Assembly (NCBI GenBank): GCA_025141675.1
Contig: CP081161.1
Location: forward strand, 124,001-188,000
From: Rhodobacteraceae bacterium S2214
GTDB lineage: Bacteria; Pseudomonadota; Alphaproteobacteria; Rhodobacterales; Rhodobacteraceae
Length of the DNA: 64,000 nucleotides
Direction: 5' to 3'
The first letter of the stretch is position 1. Each line of letters starts with the position of its first letter. Below are positions 46,632 to 55,485 of this stretch, piece after piece. A program made the translations under genes and the position numbers. A model generated the notes under the pieces. The model was not told the origin of the DNA. It did no database searches and was given only the letters and a program-made list of their open reading frames with translations.

Positions 46632-47551
46632 CTGCTTGCTTCCTCTAAAACACCGACATGCGCGGCAACACTGGCACCAAGGGCATCCAGATCGTAACCG
46701 CCTTCAAGGGCGGATACCACGCGCCCTGCGCAATGCAAATCCGCAAGCGCGCAAATCCGGCGGGTGATCCAGGCGAAATCGTCGGTCTTCAACATCATGC
46801 CGGCCAATGGATCGTCCTGATGCGCATCAAAACCGGCGGACACAAGGATGAGTTCGGGTTGAAATGCATCCACGCGTGGAAACACGATATCATCCCATGC
46901 CTTACGAAAAGCAGCAGACCCTGTGCCATCTGGCAAGGGCACGTTCAACACATTCCCAACGCCTGTCTCGTGGGCAGCCCCGGTGCCCGGGTAAAGCGGC
47001 GATTGGTGGCTAGAGCAAAACAAGATCCGGGGATCATCCTCGACCAAATCTTGCGTCCCGTTGCCGTGGTGCACATCAAAATCTAGGATCGCGACACGAT
47101 TTAACCCGTGATGGTCCAACGCGTGCTTGGCAGCAATCGCTACCGAGCCAAAAAAACAGAACCCCATCGCGGTTTCACCTTCTGCATGATGACCCGGCGG
47201 GCGGACGGCGGCAAAGGCGTTCCCAACCTCACCATCTAACACCATATCCACGGCCTTCACGACGCCACCGGCTGCACGATACGCAGCCGCCAAAGTGCCT
47301 ACGGACATATGGGTATCCGCGTCTAACGACCGCCAGCCTTCTACAGGCGCCGCCGCCTTGATGGACTCCACATGAGATTTCGGATGAGCACGCAAAATAT
47401 CATCATCTGCGGCAAGCGGGGCGGTGACCTGTCGCACATCCAAAGCCTCAAGCGCTGCCAAAACAGCATCTAGCCTTGCGACCTGTTCTGGATGGCCTGG
47501 TGGTGTCACATGATCGAAACAATCCTTGTGTGTAATCACAGCGGTCGACAT
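46628..47551 (-). CDS. Histone deacetylase/acetylpolyamine amidohydrolase family protein
   Basis: This 307-residue zinc-dependent deacetylase-like enzyme has catalytic residues in PPGHHAEGETAMGFC, metal ligands in ILDFDVHHGNGTQ and a downstream VSAGFDAHQDDPL. Bacterial members act on acetylated polyamines or other N-acyl compounds. It overlaps the xseB start by four bases and may be co-transcribed with xseB, ispA and dxs. A copy of the dispersed repeat lies just upstream. Confidence 0.9.
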   Translation of the reverse strand: MSTAVITHKDCFDHVTPPGHPEQVARLDAVLAALEALDVRQVTAPLAADDDILRAHPKSHVESIKAAAPVEGWRSLDADTHMSVGTLAAAYRAAGGVVKAVDMVLDGEVGNAFAAVRPPGHHAEGETAMGFCFFGSVAIAAKHALDHHGLNRVAILDFDVHHGNGTQDLVEDDPRILFCSSHQSPLYPGTGAAHETGVGNVLNVPLPDGTGSAAFRKAWDDIVFPRVDAFQPELILVSAGFDAHQDDPLAGMMLKTDDFAWITRRICALADLHCAGRVVSALEGGYDLDALGASVAAHVGVLEEASR

Positions 47552-47560
47552 CAGTTCACC

Positions 47561-47600
47561 CTTCTTTTGGTCATAAATATCTCCCCCGGAGGGTCCGCCG
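47561..47600 (-). repeat. Dispersed intergenic repeat, copy C (short)
   Basis: On the minus strand CCCTCCGGGGGAG precedes ATATTTATGACCAAAAGAAG, which ends nine bases before the deacetylase-like ATG. The hairpin is reduced to a CCTCCGGGGG core, compared with copies A, B and D. Confidence 0.65.
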
Positions 47601-47704
47601 CGGCAACATGTGCCTACAACACCTTGCGGACAACAACGGTGATGCAGTCACAACTGAACTAATCACTTGCGGCGCAGCCGCACAATGGAATCAAGCTTGG
47701 TAGA

Positions 47705-48412
47705 TTAGGATTGGTCAGGGGCCAACATGTATCCGGCACCACGCACAGTCTGCAGGTAGCGGGGTTGCTTCGGGTCTTCTTCGATCTTGCGGCGCAGCCG
47801 TGTGATCTGAACATCAACCGCACGTTCTTGGGTTTGCCCGCCAGAACGGCTTAACTCTTCCACAAGCTTCGCCCGCGTCACAGGTTCGCTTGGCACGCCC
47901 GAGAAAATCCGCATCAGCTGGCTTTCCGTGGATGTCAGTCGCACCAGTTCTTCGCCGCGCCACATCTCGCCACGTTCAATGTCATACCGCACCGGACCCA
48001 GGTTCAGCACCTTCGGGGTTGCCACCACGGGTTCTGCCGCAGGCACACGGCGCAGGATTGCGTTGATCCGCAGCAGCAGTTCTTTGGGTTCAAACGGTTT
48101 GGCCAGATAATCATCGGCCCCCGCTTCCAACCCTGTAATCCGATCGTCCGTTTCGCCCTTAGCGGTCAGCAACAAAATCGGTGTCGTCATCTGCGTTCGC
48201 AGATCGCGGCAAAGCGACAGACCGTCTTCACCCGGCATCATGACGTCCAGCACGATGAGATCGAATTCGAGCCCGCTGAGGATACGCCGTGCGTGAGCTG
48301 CATCTTTGGCGCTGCTGACCAAAAAGCCGCTGCGCATTAGAAATTTCTGCAAAAGACCCCGAATACGTTCGTCGTCATCAACAATCAGCAGGTGGGCGTC
48401 GTCTGCATTCAT
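47705..48412 (-). CDS. petR: Response regulator PetR (OmpR family)
   Basis: PetR (235 residues) has a receiver domain with acidic pocket VDDDERIR and phospho-acceptor Asp56 in LIVLDVMMPGEDG, then a winged-helix DNA-binding domain (VQITRLRRKIEEDPKQPRYL). In Rhodobacter capsulatus PetR with PetP is needed for expression of the cytochrome bc1 operon. petP overlaps its start by four bases. No sensor kinase gene is adjacent. Confidence 0.9.
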   Translation of the reverse strand: MNADDAHLLIVDDDERIRGLLQKFLMRSGFLVSSAKDAAHARRILSGLEFDLIVLDVMMPGEDGLSLCRDLRTQMTTPILLLTAKGETDDRITGLEAGADDYLAKPFEPKELLLRINAILRRVPAAEPVVATPKVLNLGPVRYDIERGEMWRGEELVRLTSTESQLMRIFSGVPSEPVTRAKLVEELSRSGGQTQERAVDVQITRLRRKIEEDPKQPRYLQTVRGAGYMLAPDQS

Positions 48413-48915
48413 TCCGCTTTGTCCTTCAGTGCGTCGTAGTGACGACGCATTTCTTCGTCCATCATGGCTTCCAGCACTTGCCGGAACCCCGCAACAGCCG
48501 CAGGTCCAGCCGCACGATAAGCCGCGCGCATCCGGTCCCGCTGGGCGTCAGATAAGGCACGTTCCAACGCCGTACCCGTTTCCGTCAAATACAAATGACG
48601 TTCCCGCTTATCTTTTGTCCCAACTGTGTTGAGCACCAAACCGTCTTCGACCAATGTACGCAACACACGATTAAGCGATTGTTTTGTAACGCCAAGGATC
48701 GCAAGCAGATTATTGACAGTCGTTCCCGGGCTGCGATGAATGAAATGTACGGCACGATGATGGGCACGACCATAGCCTCGTTCGGATAGGATACGATCCG
48801 GATCAGCGGTAAATCCGCGATAGGCAAAGAACATTGCCTCGGTTCCTTTGCGCAGCTGTTCATCCGTTAGAAACAGCAGGCTTTGACCCGTCGTCGACTG
48901 ACCGCTTTGTGTCAT
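48409..48915 (-). CDS. petP: MarR-family regulator PetP
   Basis: PetP (168 residues) is a MarR-type winged-helix protein with the recognition region LLAILGVTKQSLNRVLRTLV and wing KRERHLYLTETG. It forms an operon with petR, as in Rhodobacter capsulatus, where both control bc1 complex synthesis. ATG 48915 is favoured because GGAGGA lies just before it; ATG 48936 would add seven residues. Confidence 0.88.
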   Translation of the reverse strand: MTQSGQSTTGQSLLFLTDEQLRKGTEAMFFAYRGFTADPDRILSERGYGRAHHRAVHFIHRSPGTTVNNLLAILGVTKQSLNRVLRTLVEDGLVLNTVGTKDKRERHLYLTETGTALERALSDAQRDRMRAAYRAAGPAAVAGFRQVLEAMMDEEMRRHYDALKDKAE

Positions 48916-49056
48916 GGCTTCCTCCACCTCGCTCATTCAGAATACGTCAGCTTTGTTGACATTCCAAGAATCAACTGTTAGCGATTTTGAGAAATTGCGC
49001 AACATTAAGTCCATTTCGGACATATTCGCGCAACAAATGCAAATCGGGAGGCCGCA

Positions 49057-49926
49057 ATGGCAGCTGCATATGACGATCGCGACGGCAAAATCTGGTTCGA
49101 CGGAAAGCTTGTGGAATGGCGTGACGCCAACGTCCACATTCTGACCCACGCAATGCATTATGCGTCGTCTGTCTTTGAAGGTGAGCGTTGTTATTCTGGC
49201 AAGATCTTCAAATCACGTGAACATTCTGAACGCCTGATCAAGTCCGGCCAGCTCATCGATTTTGATATTCCTTACACAGTGGATGAAATCGAAGCAGCCA
49301 AGCAGGCTGCCCTTGATGCCAACGGTTTGAAAGACGCATATGTACGTCCAGTCGCATGGCGCGGGTCCGGCACCGATATGGGTGTCGCTGCCGCCGCCAA
49401 CCCTGTCCATCTTGCCGTGGCCGTTTGGGAATGGGGCAATTACTACGGTGATGCGAAAACCAAAGGTGCCAAGCTCGATATTGCAAAATGGAAGCGTCCG
49501 TCGCCGGAAACAGCGCCGTCCCAAGCCAAAGCTGCCGGTCTGTACATGATCGCCACCATGTCCAAACACGCCGCAGAGGCCAAAGGTTGTTCTGACGCGA
49601 TGATGTTTGACTACAAAGGCGACGTTGCAGAAGCCACGGGCGCGAACATCTTCTTCGTGAAAGATGGCGAAGTGCACACGCCGGACGCATCCGCATTCCT
49701 GAACGGCATAACCCGTCAGACTGTTATCGGCATGCTGCGCGACAAAGGCATCACAGTTGTTGAACGCACCATCAAACCAGCAGAACTGGAAGGGTTCGAA
49801 CAATGCTGGCTGACAGGCACAGCCGCTGAGGTGACCCCAGTTGGTCAAATCGGCGACTACAACTTTGAAGTTGGCGCCATGGCGCAAGAGATCGCATCGG
49901 ATTATGAAAAGTTGGTCCGCAGCTAG
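49057..49926 (+). CDS. ilvE: Branched-chain amino acid aminotransferase
   Basis: This 289-residue fold-type IV PLP enzyme performs the last step of leucine, isoleucine and valine synthesis. Typical segments are WRDANVHILTHAMHYASSVF, the PLP lysine region around SKHAAEAKGCSDAMMFDYKG, and GITRQTVIGMLRDKGI. ATG 49057 follows GGGAGG. Divergent from petP; followed by a strong bidirectional terminator. Confidence 0.94.
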   Translation: MAAAYDDRDGKIWFDGKLVEWRDANVHILTHAMHYASSVFEGERCYSGKIFKSREHSERLIKSGQLIDFDIPYTVDEIEAAKQAALDANGLKDAYVRPVAWRGSGTDMGVAAAANPVHLAVAVWEWGNYYGDAKTKGAKLDIAKWKRPSPETAPSQAKAAGLYMIATMSKHAAEAKGCSDAMMFDYKGDVAEATGANIFFVKDGEVHTPDASAFLNGITRQTVIGMLRDKGITVVERTIKPAELEGFEQCWLTGTAAEVTPVGQIGDYNFEVGAMAQEIASDYEKLVRS

Positions 49927-49933
49927 ACGCTAA

Positions 49934-49972
49934 TGTCTGACGGCTAGATTTACAAACTCTAGCCGTCAGACA
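49934..49972. terminator. Bidirectional terminator between ilvE and the Cas2-like gene
   Basis: TGTCTGACGGCTAGA (49934-49948) pairs perfectly with TCTAGCCGTCAGACA (49958-49972), a 15-bp stem with a 9-base loop between convergent genes. Short AT-rich sequence follows on the plus strand. Confidence 0.85.
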
Positions 49973-49975
49973 AAT

Positions 49976-50245
49976 TTATGCAGCTTCTTTGATCCAATTC
50001 GAAACTTCAAGAGGCAAGCCATACCAAGCAGCTTCACCGGTAAGCCGCGCGACAAACAATCGGTCATTCTTATCAATAACATGCAGTAAATCATCTCTGA
50101 TTTGTTGCGCAGACTTGTTCGACCGAACTAACCAGACCGATTGTTGTGGATGACACCAGCTACCATACGATTTAATTTTTTTGATAATCGCGTCGTAGTT
50201 TTGTCCTGCATGCATCAAGTCGTATGTAATTGCAAAAGTAGGCAT
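49976..50245 (-). CDS. Stand-alone Cas2-like / SinR-family small protein
   Basis: This 89-residue protein starts MPTFAITYDLMHAGQNYDAI. The first strand with a YD pair, a helix, and a strand QQSVWLVRSNKSAQQIRDDL followed by NDRLFVARLTGEAAWYGL fit the Cas2-like ferredoxin fold of orphan SinR-type proteins. No CRISPR repeats or cas1 are present, so adaptation is unlikely and a nuclease or toxin-like role is only a possibility. ATG 50245 follows AAGGAG; a longer frame begins 13 codons upstream. Base use is AT-richer than its neighbours, suggesting transfer. Confidence 0.75.
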   Translation of the reverse strand: MPTFAITYDLMHAGQNYDAIIKKIKSYGSWCHPQQSVWLVRSNKSAQQIRDDLLHVIDKNDRLFVARLTGEAAWYGLPLEVSNWIKEAA

Positions 50246-50365
50246 TTTGCCACTCCTTATGGTTTGCCCAAGGGCATTAGACATAAGACCGCAACTTGAC
50301 GTAGCTACACAAAAATGAGATTCTCAATATGTGCTCGCAAAGCGCTACGCCGTAGTAATACGGTC

Positions 50366-50393
50366 GGGTACTGAGGGAATCCCCTCAGTACCC
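50366..50393. repeat. Perfect inverted repeat in an AT-rich gap
   Basis: GGGTACTGAGGG (50366-50377) pairs perfectly with CCCTCAGTACCC (50382-50393), loop AATC, in the 243-base gap between the Cas2-like gene and the DMT exporter gene. No T tract follows on the minus strand, so it is not a standard terminator of the exporter gene. The rest of the gap shows no further gene. Confidence 0.6.
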
Positions 50394-50488
50394 ATATATA
50401 CAGGGCTTGGTTGTACGAGTCTACGATCTGTGGATAAGTATACTATATCTAGTAACGGAACGAGGATCGCGGTCTAGATAACAACCAC

Positions 50489-51406
50489 CTATTTCCCTCC
50501 AATTGATCCCATCGCTTTGCGTGCTTGTGCCCTTTGCAGGCCCAACGTCCGTTCACGCCAGATGATCAAAACACCCGCAGAGATAACAATCGCGGCACCC
50601 AGAAGCATTGTCGCCGTGGGAACTTCGTCAAAGATGAAATACCCGATGCCGAGCGCTAGCAGCATGGATGTATAGTCAAAGGGCGCGACCAAAGACGCGT
50701 CGGCGTAGCGATAGCTTGATGTTAGGAAAATCTGACCGATCCCGCCGAATAGCCCTGAACAAATCAACAATGCCGCCGCTGACCAGCCGGGCCAAGCCCA
50801 GCCCCAAGGAATCGTAAACAACGACAGGATGCTTGATGTGACCGTGAACCAGAACACGATGGCTGCCGTGCCTTCGGTCGCGACCAGCTTACGCACAAAA
50901 ACCTGCGCGAGAGCGGCCAGAACCGCCCCCATAAAGACGACCAATGCACCCAGCGTTTCGGACACCCCCAGCGCCGCTGACAGGCGCGGTGATAGCACGA
51001 TCAAAACCCCGACCATGCCCAAAGCGACGGTGGACAACCGGAATATCCCGACCTTTTCGTCCAGAAACATCGCGGCAAACACAACCACCAGCAGGGGGGC
51101 TGCGTAGCCAATCGCCGTGACTTCAGGCAGCGGCAGCAAGCCCAGACCGGTGAACCCGAGCCCCATAGCGCCCGTCCCGATCAATCCGCGCCAGAAATGG
51201 CCCAAGGGGTTATTGGTTTTCCACCCGTCCCGCAATTCATGACGCATCGCGAGCCAGCCGAATATGATCGGCAGCGCAAAGAACGACCGGAAAAAGACGG
51301 CTTGGCCGGGCGGTACACTGTCAGCCGTCGCCTTGATCAGGCTGGCCATACAGACAAACATACAGACAGAAATTACCTTGAGCGCGATACCATGAACAGG
51401 TTGCAT
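50489..51406 (-). CDS. DMT-superfamily (EamA) transporter
   Basis: This 305-residue membrane protein has ten hydrophobic segments arranged as two EamA repeats. Segments such as VPPGQAVFFRSFFALPIIFG and LLPLPEVTAIGYAAPLLVVV, and an ALAQVFVRKLVATEGT linker, are typical. Such proteins export metabolites or amino acids, and the substrate cannot be predicted. It stands alone, ending beside an AT-rich gap. Confidence 0.88.
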   Translation of the reverse strand: MQPVHGIALKVISVCMFVCMASLIKATADSVPPGQAVFFRSFFALPIIFGWLAMRHELRDGWKTNNPLGHFWRGLIGTGAMGLGFTGLGLLPLPEVTAIGYAAPLLVVVFAAMFLDEKVGIFRLSTVALGMVGVLIVLSPRLSAALGVSETLGALVVFMGAVLAALAQVFVRKLVATEGTAAIVFWFTVTSSILSLFTIPWGWAWPGWSAAALLICSGLFGGIGQIFLTSSYRYADASLVAPFDYTSMLLALGIGYFIFDEVPTATMLLGAAIVISAGVLIIWRERTLGLQRAQARKAMGSIGGK

Positions 51407-51424
51407 TGGCGGCCCCTTTCGGGG

Positions 51425-52420
51425 TCACACTAGGCGTGGTTCATCTGGGTGCAAGGCCGCAATTGTATCGATATAATCTGGCGCGACGTCCACCGGTACG
51501 CCCATCGCGCGGATCGCATCAACGTAAGACATGTCTTCTGCATCAGCCCCATCGCCGGGCGCGCGCAAGATTACTTGTTTGATCCGACCGTGGTGTCGCT
51601 GAACAGCGTCGCGATACACATGCGCGTCGTGCTGGCCGGTGTCACCGATCAGATAGAACGCCAAATCAGGGTTTGCGGCAAGGACACGATCAATCGCGCT
51701 TCCCTTATGATCCCCATGGGTGCCTGTGATGAACTGCGTTTCTGATATCCCGTAATCGCGCAGGAACTTTGGCGCTTTGGGCAGCCCTGTGCGTGCGAAA
51801 ATCTGGTCAAGGAAACCGTGCATATTCCAAGGTGACGAACTGATGAAAAAGATAGGATTGCGCCCGTTCTGGTGCAACTGCGTCATCAACGTGACCGCGT
51901 CGGGAAAGACCTTACGCGTCAAGGCATTACCCGTCAAAGACGTCCACAAGTTGCGCCACAACGAATAGGCGCCCGTTTCCATCATTGTATCATCAATATC
52001 CGAGATCACGCCGAAATCCGCATCAGGGTGTGGGACGAACACAGGGCATACAGCGGTCACGCCGCCTGCCGAAATCACCTGATCGGTCCAACCTGTTTGA
52101 TCGTCGCGTGGCACGAGAATGGTAAAATACCCTTCCTCGTCCGTCACCGCCGTGTAGTCGCCGCAGGTCACCGTCACATCGGCGACCTCATCGGTCAGAA
52201 ATAGGCCCACCATCTGACGTAAATTCCGCCATTTGCTTTGATTGGCATGGGCTACGGTTTTCTGCGCGTTGCCAAGCACACGCCCGCGCACGACAAGATG
52301 TTCTGGCGTCGCGTAACCGATATAAGGCGCAATCACCGATGCCACGTGTCGCCGCTGAATAAGCGGATCAAGGCGGCGTTCAATCGCGCTGGCGATACGG
52401 GCAAGACGGAGTTTCAGCAT
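51425..52420 (-). CDS. App1-family phosphatidate phosphatase-like protein (DUF2183)
   Basis: This 331-residue protein has a HAD-like catalytic motif VISDIDDTMMETGAYS, a later FISSSPWNMHGFLDQIF motif and KGSAIDRVLAANPDLAFYLI, as in yeast App1-type phosphatases. Bacterial members are of unknown substrate, perhaps phospholipid. Its start overlaps the sugar dehydrogenase stop (TAATG). Confidence 0.88.
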   Translation of the reverse strand: MLKLRLARIASAIERRLDPLIQRRHVASVIAPYIGYATPEHLVVRGRVLGNAQKTVAHANQSKWRNLRQMVGLFLTDEVADVTVTCGDYTAVTDEEGYFTILVPRDDQTGWTDQVISAGGVTAVCPVFVPHPDADFGVISDIDDTMMETGAYSLWRNLWTSLTGNALTRKVFPDAVTLMTQLHQNGRNPIFFISSSPWNMHGFLDQIFARTGLPKAPKFLRDYGISETQFITGTHGDHKGSAIDRVLAANPDLAFYLIGDTGQHDAHVYRDAVQRHHGRIKQVILRAPGDGADAEDMSYVDAIRAMGVPVDVAPDYIDTIAALHPDEPRLV

Positions 52421-53580
52421 TATTCGCCAACCACAACTTCAAGCACCGCACCGTCCGTGTCGTCGATCAGTACAAAGACGCGGCCGTCTGCAGTGACCTC
52501 TACATCGCGGACGCGGCCCACGTCGGTCAAAAGCCGTTCTTCCCCCGTGACCAACCCGTCTGTCATCTTCAGACGCACAAGCGCACCGGGGTTCAGCGAT
52601 CCGATCAGAAGATCATCCTGCCAATCCGAATAAGGACCGTCGTAAAACGACATACCACCCGGCGCGATCACCGGATCCCAGTAATAAACCGGCTGTTCTG
52701 TGCCGTCTTGCACCGCCACCCCTTCACCAACGTCGCTACCACGGTAATTGATCCCGTAGGATACAAGCGGCCAGCCGTAATTGCCGCCAGCCACCGGTTT
52801 ATTCAACTCATCCCCACCGCGCGGACCATGTTCAATGGTGTAAAGCGCACCATCCGGCCCAATCGTTGCACCCTGCATATTGCGGTGCCCGTAGGACCAA
52901 ACTGCGTCATCGCCAAGCTGGTTCACAAAAGGGTTCGACGTCAGAACGCCGCCTGTGTCTGTGACGCGAATGACCTTGCCGTGCGTCGTCGTGATATCTT
53001 GCACCAATGTGCCATCATCACCGGCGCCGCGATCGCCGGTCGTGACCCAAACGGTGCCGTCAGACATCGGAATCACACGACTGCCGAAATGTTGCCCCTT
53101 CGATGTCGGGTTCGACTGCACAAAGATATCGCGGACATCGGTTAACGCGTTGTTGTCCCCAAGTATGCCGCGCGCAGCGGCGGTGACAGCACCACCATCG
53201 ACCGGCTTTGCGTAGGTCCAGAACAACGTACGGTCCGTCGCAAAATTGGGGGACGCGGCAACATCCAGCAAACCGCCCTGCCCTTGATCCCAGACATCGG
53301 GCAGACCGGTTATCGGATCAGACAACACACCGTCCGCATCGATCAATCGCATTCTGCCGGGTCGTTCGGTCACCACAAATGCGCCATCAGGCAATGCGGC
53401 GATCCCCCAAGGGCGCTGCAACCCATCCGCCAAAATCGTCGTCGTAACGGGTGTTGTTTCCAACGCAGGGGCGCGGGTCTGTTCGGGAAATGCAGGGTCA
53501 AAACCGGCATTGGGCGCGCCCTGTTCGACCTGACCGATGGCCAGCGTGGGTAGTACAAAAAACAACAGGCTCAAGCGCAT
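52420..53580 (-). CDS. PQQ-dependent aldose sugar dehydrogenase-like protein
   Basis: This 386-residue periplasmic protein of the soluble glucose dehydrogenase/YliI type has a signal peptide (MRLSLLFFVLPTLAIGQ) and a six-bladed propeller. Segments include LQRPWGIAALPDGAFVVTER, GQHFGSRVIPMSDGTVWVTT, SYGHRNMQGATIGPDGALYT and EHGPRGGDELNKP. No PQQ synthesis genes are in this window. The start MRLSLLF at 53580 is preferred because it gives a proper signal peptide. Confidence 0.87.
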   Translation of the reverse strand: MRLSLLFFVLPTLAIGQVEQGAPNAGFDPAFPEQTRAPALETTPVTTTILADGLQRPWGIAALPDGAFVVTERPGRMRLIDADGVLSDPITGLPDVWDQGQGGLLDVAASPNFATDRTLFWTYAKPVDGGAVTAAARGILGDNNALTDVRDIFVQSNPTSKGQHFGSRVIPMSDGTVWVTTGDRGAGDDGTLVQDITTTHGKVIRVTDTGGVLTSNPFVNQLGDDAVWSYGHRNMQGATIGPDGALYTIEHGPRGGDELNKPVAGGNYGWPLVSYGINYRGSDVGEGVAVQDGTEQPVYYWDPVIAPGGMSFYDGPYSDWQDDLLIGSLNPGALVRLKMTDGLVTGEERLLTDVGRVRDVEVTADGRVFVLIDDTDGAVLEVVVGE

Positions 53581-53640
53581 GGTCGCAATCCTTTTCTTGG
53601 GGCTGATGCACAGCGTAAGGTGCAACTGCCCAAAGCCAAT

Positions 53641-54678
53641 TCAAGTTCCCGTGGTCAGGCAATCAATGGCCCAACGGGCAGCATCAGCAACGGCTGGATC
53701 GGGATCATTGACCAGTGGCTTTGCAGCATCAACTAGCGTTGGATTTCCGGAATTTCCGATTGCATACAGAACGTTACGCACAAATCGATCCCGCCCAATT
53801 CGTTTTATGGGAGACCCCGAAAACCGTGCGCGAAAATCCGCATCATCAAGTGCTGCAAGCACAGCCAAAGACGGGGCAAGGTTGTCGGCACGCGGATCGT
53901 ACTTCGCATCACGCCCGTCTTGGGCAAACTTGTTCCACGGACAAACCGCCAAGCAATCGTCGCAACCGTAAATCCGGTTGCCGATCAACGCCCGCAATTC
54001 GAGATCAACAGGACCCTTATGTTCAATCGTCAGATACGAAATACACCGTCGGGCATCCAGTCGATAAGGCGCGGGAAAAGCATTAGTCGGGCAGATATCC
54101 AGACACGCGGTGCAATTGCCGCAATGGCTTTGCTCTGGCGCGTCCGATTCAAAATCAAGCGTCGTGAAAATTGCGCCTAAAAAGAACCACGACCCCAGAT
54201 CACGCCCCAACAGATTGGTATGCTTGCCCTGCCAGCCCAATCCGGCGGCCTGTGCCAACGGTTTTTCCATAACCGGAGCCGTATCAACAAATACCTTTAT
54301 TTCAGCGTTCGGGTCCTGTTCGATCAACCAGCGACCAACCCGCTTCAGACGCTTTTTAACAACGTCATGATAATCTCGGCCTTGGGCATAGACGGAAATC
54401 GCCGCGCAATCCGGTTGTTCCAAAACAGCCAACGGATCATGATCAGGCGTATAAACCTCGGCGAGCATGATCACCGATTTGGCAGCGGGCCAAAGGGCTG
54501 CGGCATTGCCCCGCCAATGCATCCGTTCTGCCATCCAAGACATTTGGCCATGCATGTCGGCATCAACGAAAGCAGCCAGTCGATCCGCAGTTTCAGGTGC
54601 CGCGTCAGGCCGACAAATGCCAACCTTCGCAAAACCTGCGTCTGTGGCGAAAGCGACAAGATCATCACGCAGGCCCAT
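53641..54678 (-). CDS. queG: Epoxyqueuosine reductase QueG
   Basis: QueG (345 residues) performs the final cobalamin- and iron-sulfur-dependent reduction in queuosine tRNA modification. Two 4Fe-4S motifs are clear: [16 protein letters not shown] and [13 protein letters not shown], preceded by the segment [21 protein letters not shown] 54678 is chosen for similarity; an upstream frame runs into the repeat element. Confidence 0.93.
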   Translation of the reverse strand: MGLRDDLVAFATDAGFAKVGICRPDAAPETADRLAAFVDADMHGQMSWMAERMHWRGNAAALWPAAKSVIMLAEVYTPDHDPLAVLEQPDCAAISVYAQGRDYHDVVKKRLKRVGRWLIEQDPNAEIKVFVDTAPVMEKPLAQAAGLGWQGKHTNLLGRDLGSWFFLGAIFTTLDFESDAPEQSHCGNCTACLDICPTNAFPAPYRLDARRCISYLTIEHKGPVDLELRALIGNRIYGCDDCLAVCPWNKFAQDGRDAKYDPRADNLAPSLAVLAALDDADFRARFSGSPIKRIGRDRFVRNVLYAIGNSGNPTLVDAAKPLVNDPDPAVADAARWAIDCLTTGT

Positions 54679-54681
54679 ATT

Positions 54682-54747
54682 TCTTTTGGTCCTAAATATC
54701 TCGGGGGTTTGGGGGCTGGCCCCCAACCGATTTTTCGCGAAAAATCG
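54682..54747 (-). repeat. Dispersed intergenic repeat, copy D, with second palindrome
   Basis: On the minus strand this reads as hairpin TTGGGGGCCAGCCCCCAA (54709-54726), then CCCCCGAGATATTTAGGACC and AAAAGAAA ending just before the queG ATG. Beyond the hairpin lies CGATTTTTCGCGAAAAATCG (54728-54747), a perfect 20-base palindrome that may end the GST transcript. Confidence 0.75.
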
Positions 54748-54755
54748 CCCCGCGT

Positions 54756-55421
54756 TTAAAAATCAAGGTCCGCATAATGGCGCGGTTGTGGGAAACCTGG
54801 CACCTGATCGGCCAGCAATGTCCGGAAAGCAGGGCGCGATTTGATCTTCGCATACCAGTCTTTGACGATCTCCGAGCGGTTCCAATCCACGTCAGAGATA
54901 TAATCCAAACAGGACAATTGCGCTGCAGCTGCGAAGTCCGCCAAAGACATTTCATTGCCTGCCAACCACCGACGTTGGTCCAGCAAATGCGTCATGTAAT
55001 CCAGATGATACCGGATCGCCTTTGCACCCGATTTCACGTTCGCGCTGTCGGGATATCCTGTCCCCATCACCTTGCGGAACACGCGTTCGCCGACCAGCAT
55101 CGACGTCACTTCTTTGTAAAACTTGTCGTCAAACCACGCGACCAGACGGCGGACTTCGTAACGTGCTTCGGCCCCTTTGGGCAGCAAAGCAGGCGTCGGG
55201 TGCGCTTCTTCCAAGTATTCGCAGATCGCGGCACTATCGGCCATCGTCCGGTTGCCCAGCTTCAAGATCGGCACTTTGCCTGCAGGATTGCGCCGCAGGA
55301 AATCGCTGTCCTGTTCCCAGTACCGTTCTTCGACCAGTTCCACTTCAATTTTCTTCTCAGCAAGGCTCAGGCGCACTTTGCGAGAAAAAGGTGACAGCGG
55401 GTAATGGTACAAACGATTCAT
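54756..55421 (-). CDS. Glutathione S-transferase family protein
   Basis: This 221-residue protein has a thioredoxin-fold N-terminus with the catalytic region [19 protein letters not shown] and glutathione-contact segments [20 protein letters not shown], followed by an all-helical C-terminal domain ([18 protein letters not shown]). The start [11 protein letters not shown] at 55421 fits the family. The conjugated substrate is unknown. It is upstream of queG on the same strand. Confidence 0.9.
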   Translation of the reverse strand: MNRLYHYPLSPFSRKVRLSLAEKKIEVELVEERYWEQDSDFLRRNPAGKVPILKLGNRTMADSAAICEYLEEAHPTPALLPKGAEARYEVRRLVAWFDDKFYKEVTSMLVGERVFRKVMGTGYPDSANVKSGAKAIRYHLDYMTHLLDQRRWLAGNEMSLADFAAAAQLSCLDYISDVDWNRSEIVKDWYAKIKSRPAFRTLLADQVPGFPQPRHYADLDF

Positions 55422-55485
55422 TGGGGTCCCTCTTGTGGTGCTTGTCTTCAATGCCGCAACCGGCGTCCTGTTTCAATGGGCGTCT

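Noticed and set aside
47650..47800. Direct repeat CTTGCGGCGCAGCCG near petR
   Set aside because: It occurs twice (about 47666 and 47788), but the second copy encodes the conserved RLRRKI part of PetR, so the match is probably coincidental.
49976..50488. CRISPR locus near the Cas2-like gene
   Set aside because: No repeated spacer-repeat units, no cas1 and no leader-like sequence were found; the single inverted repeat occurs once.
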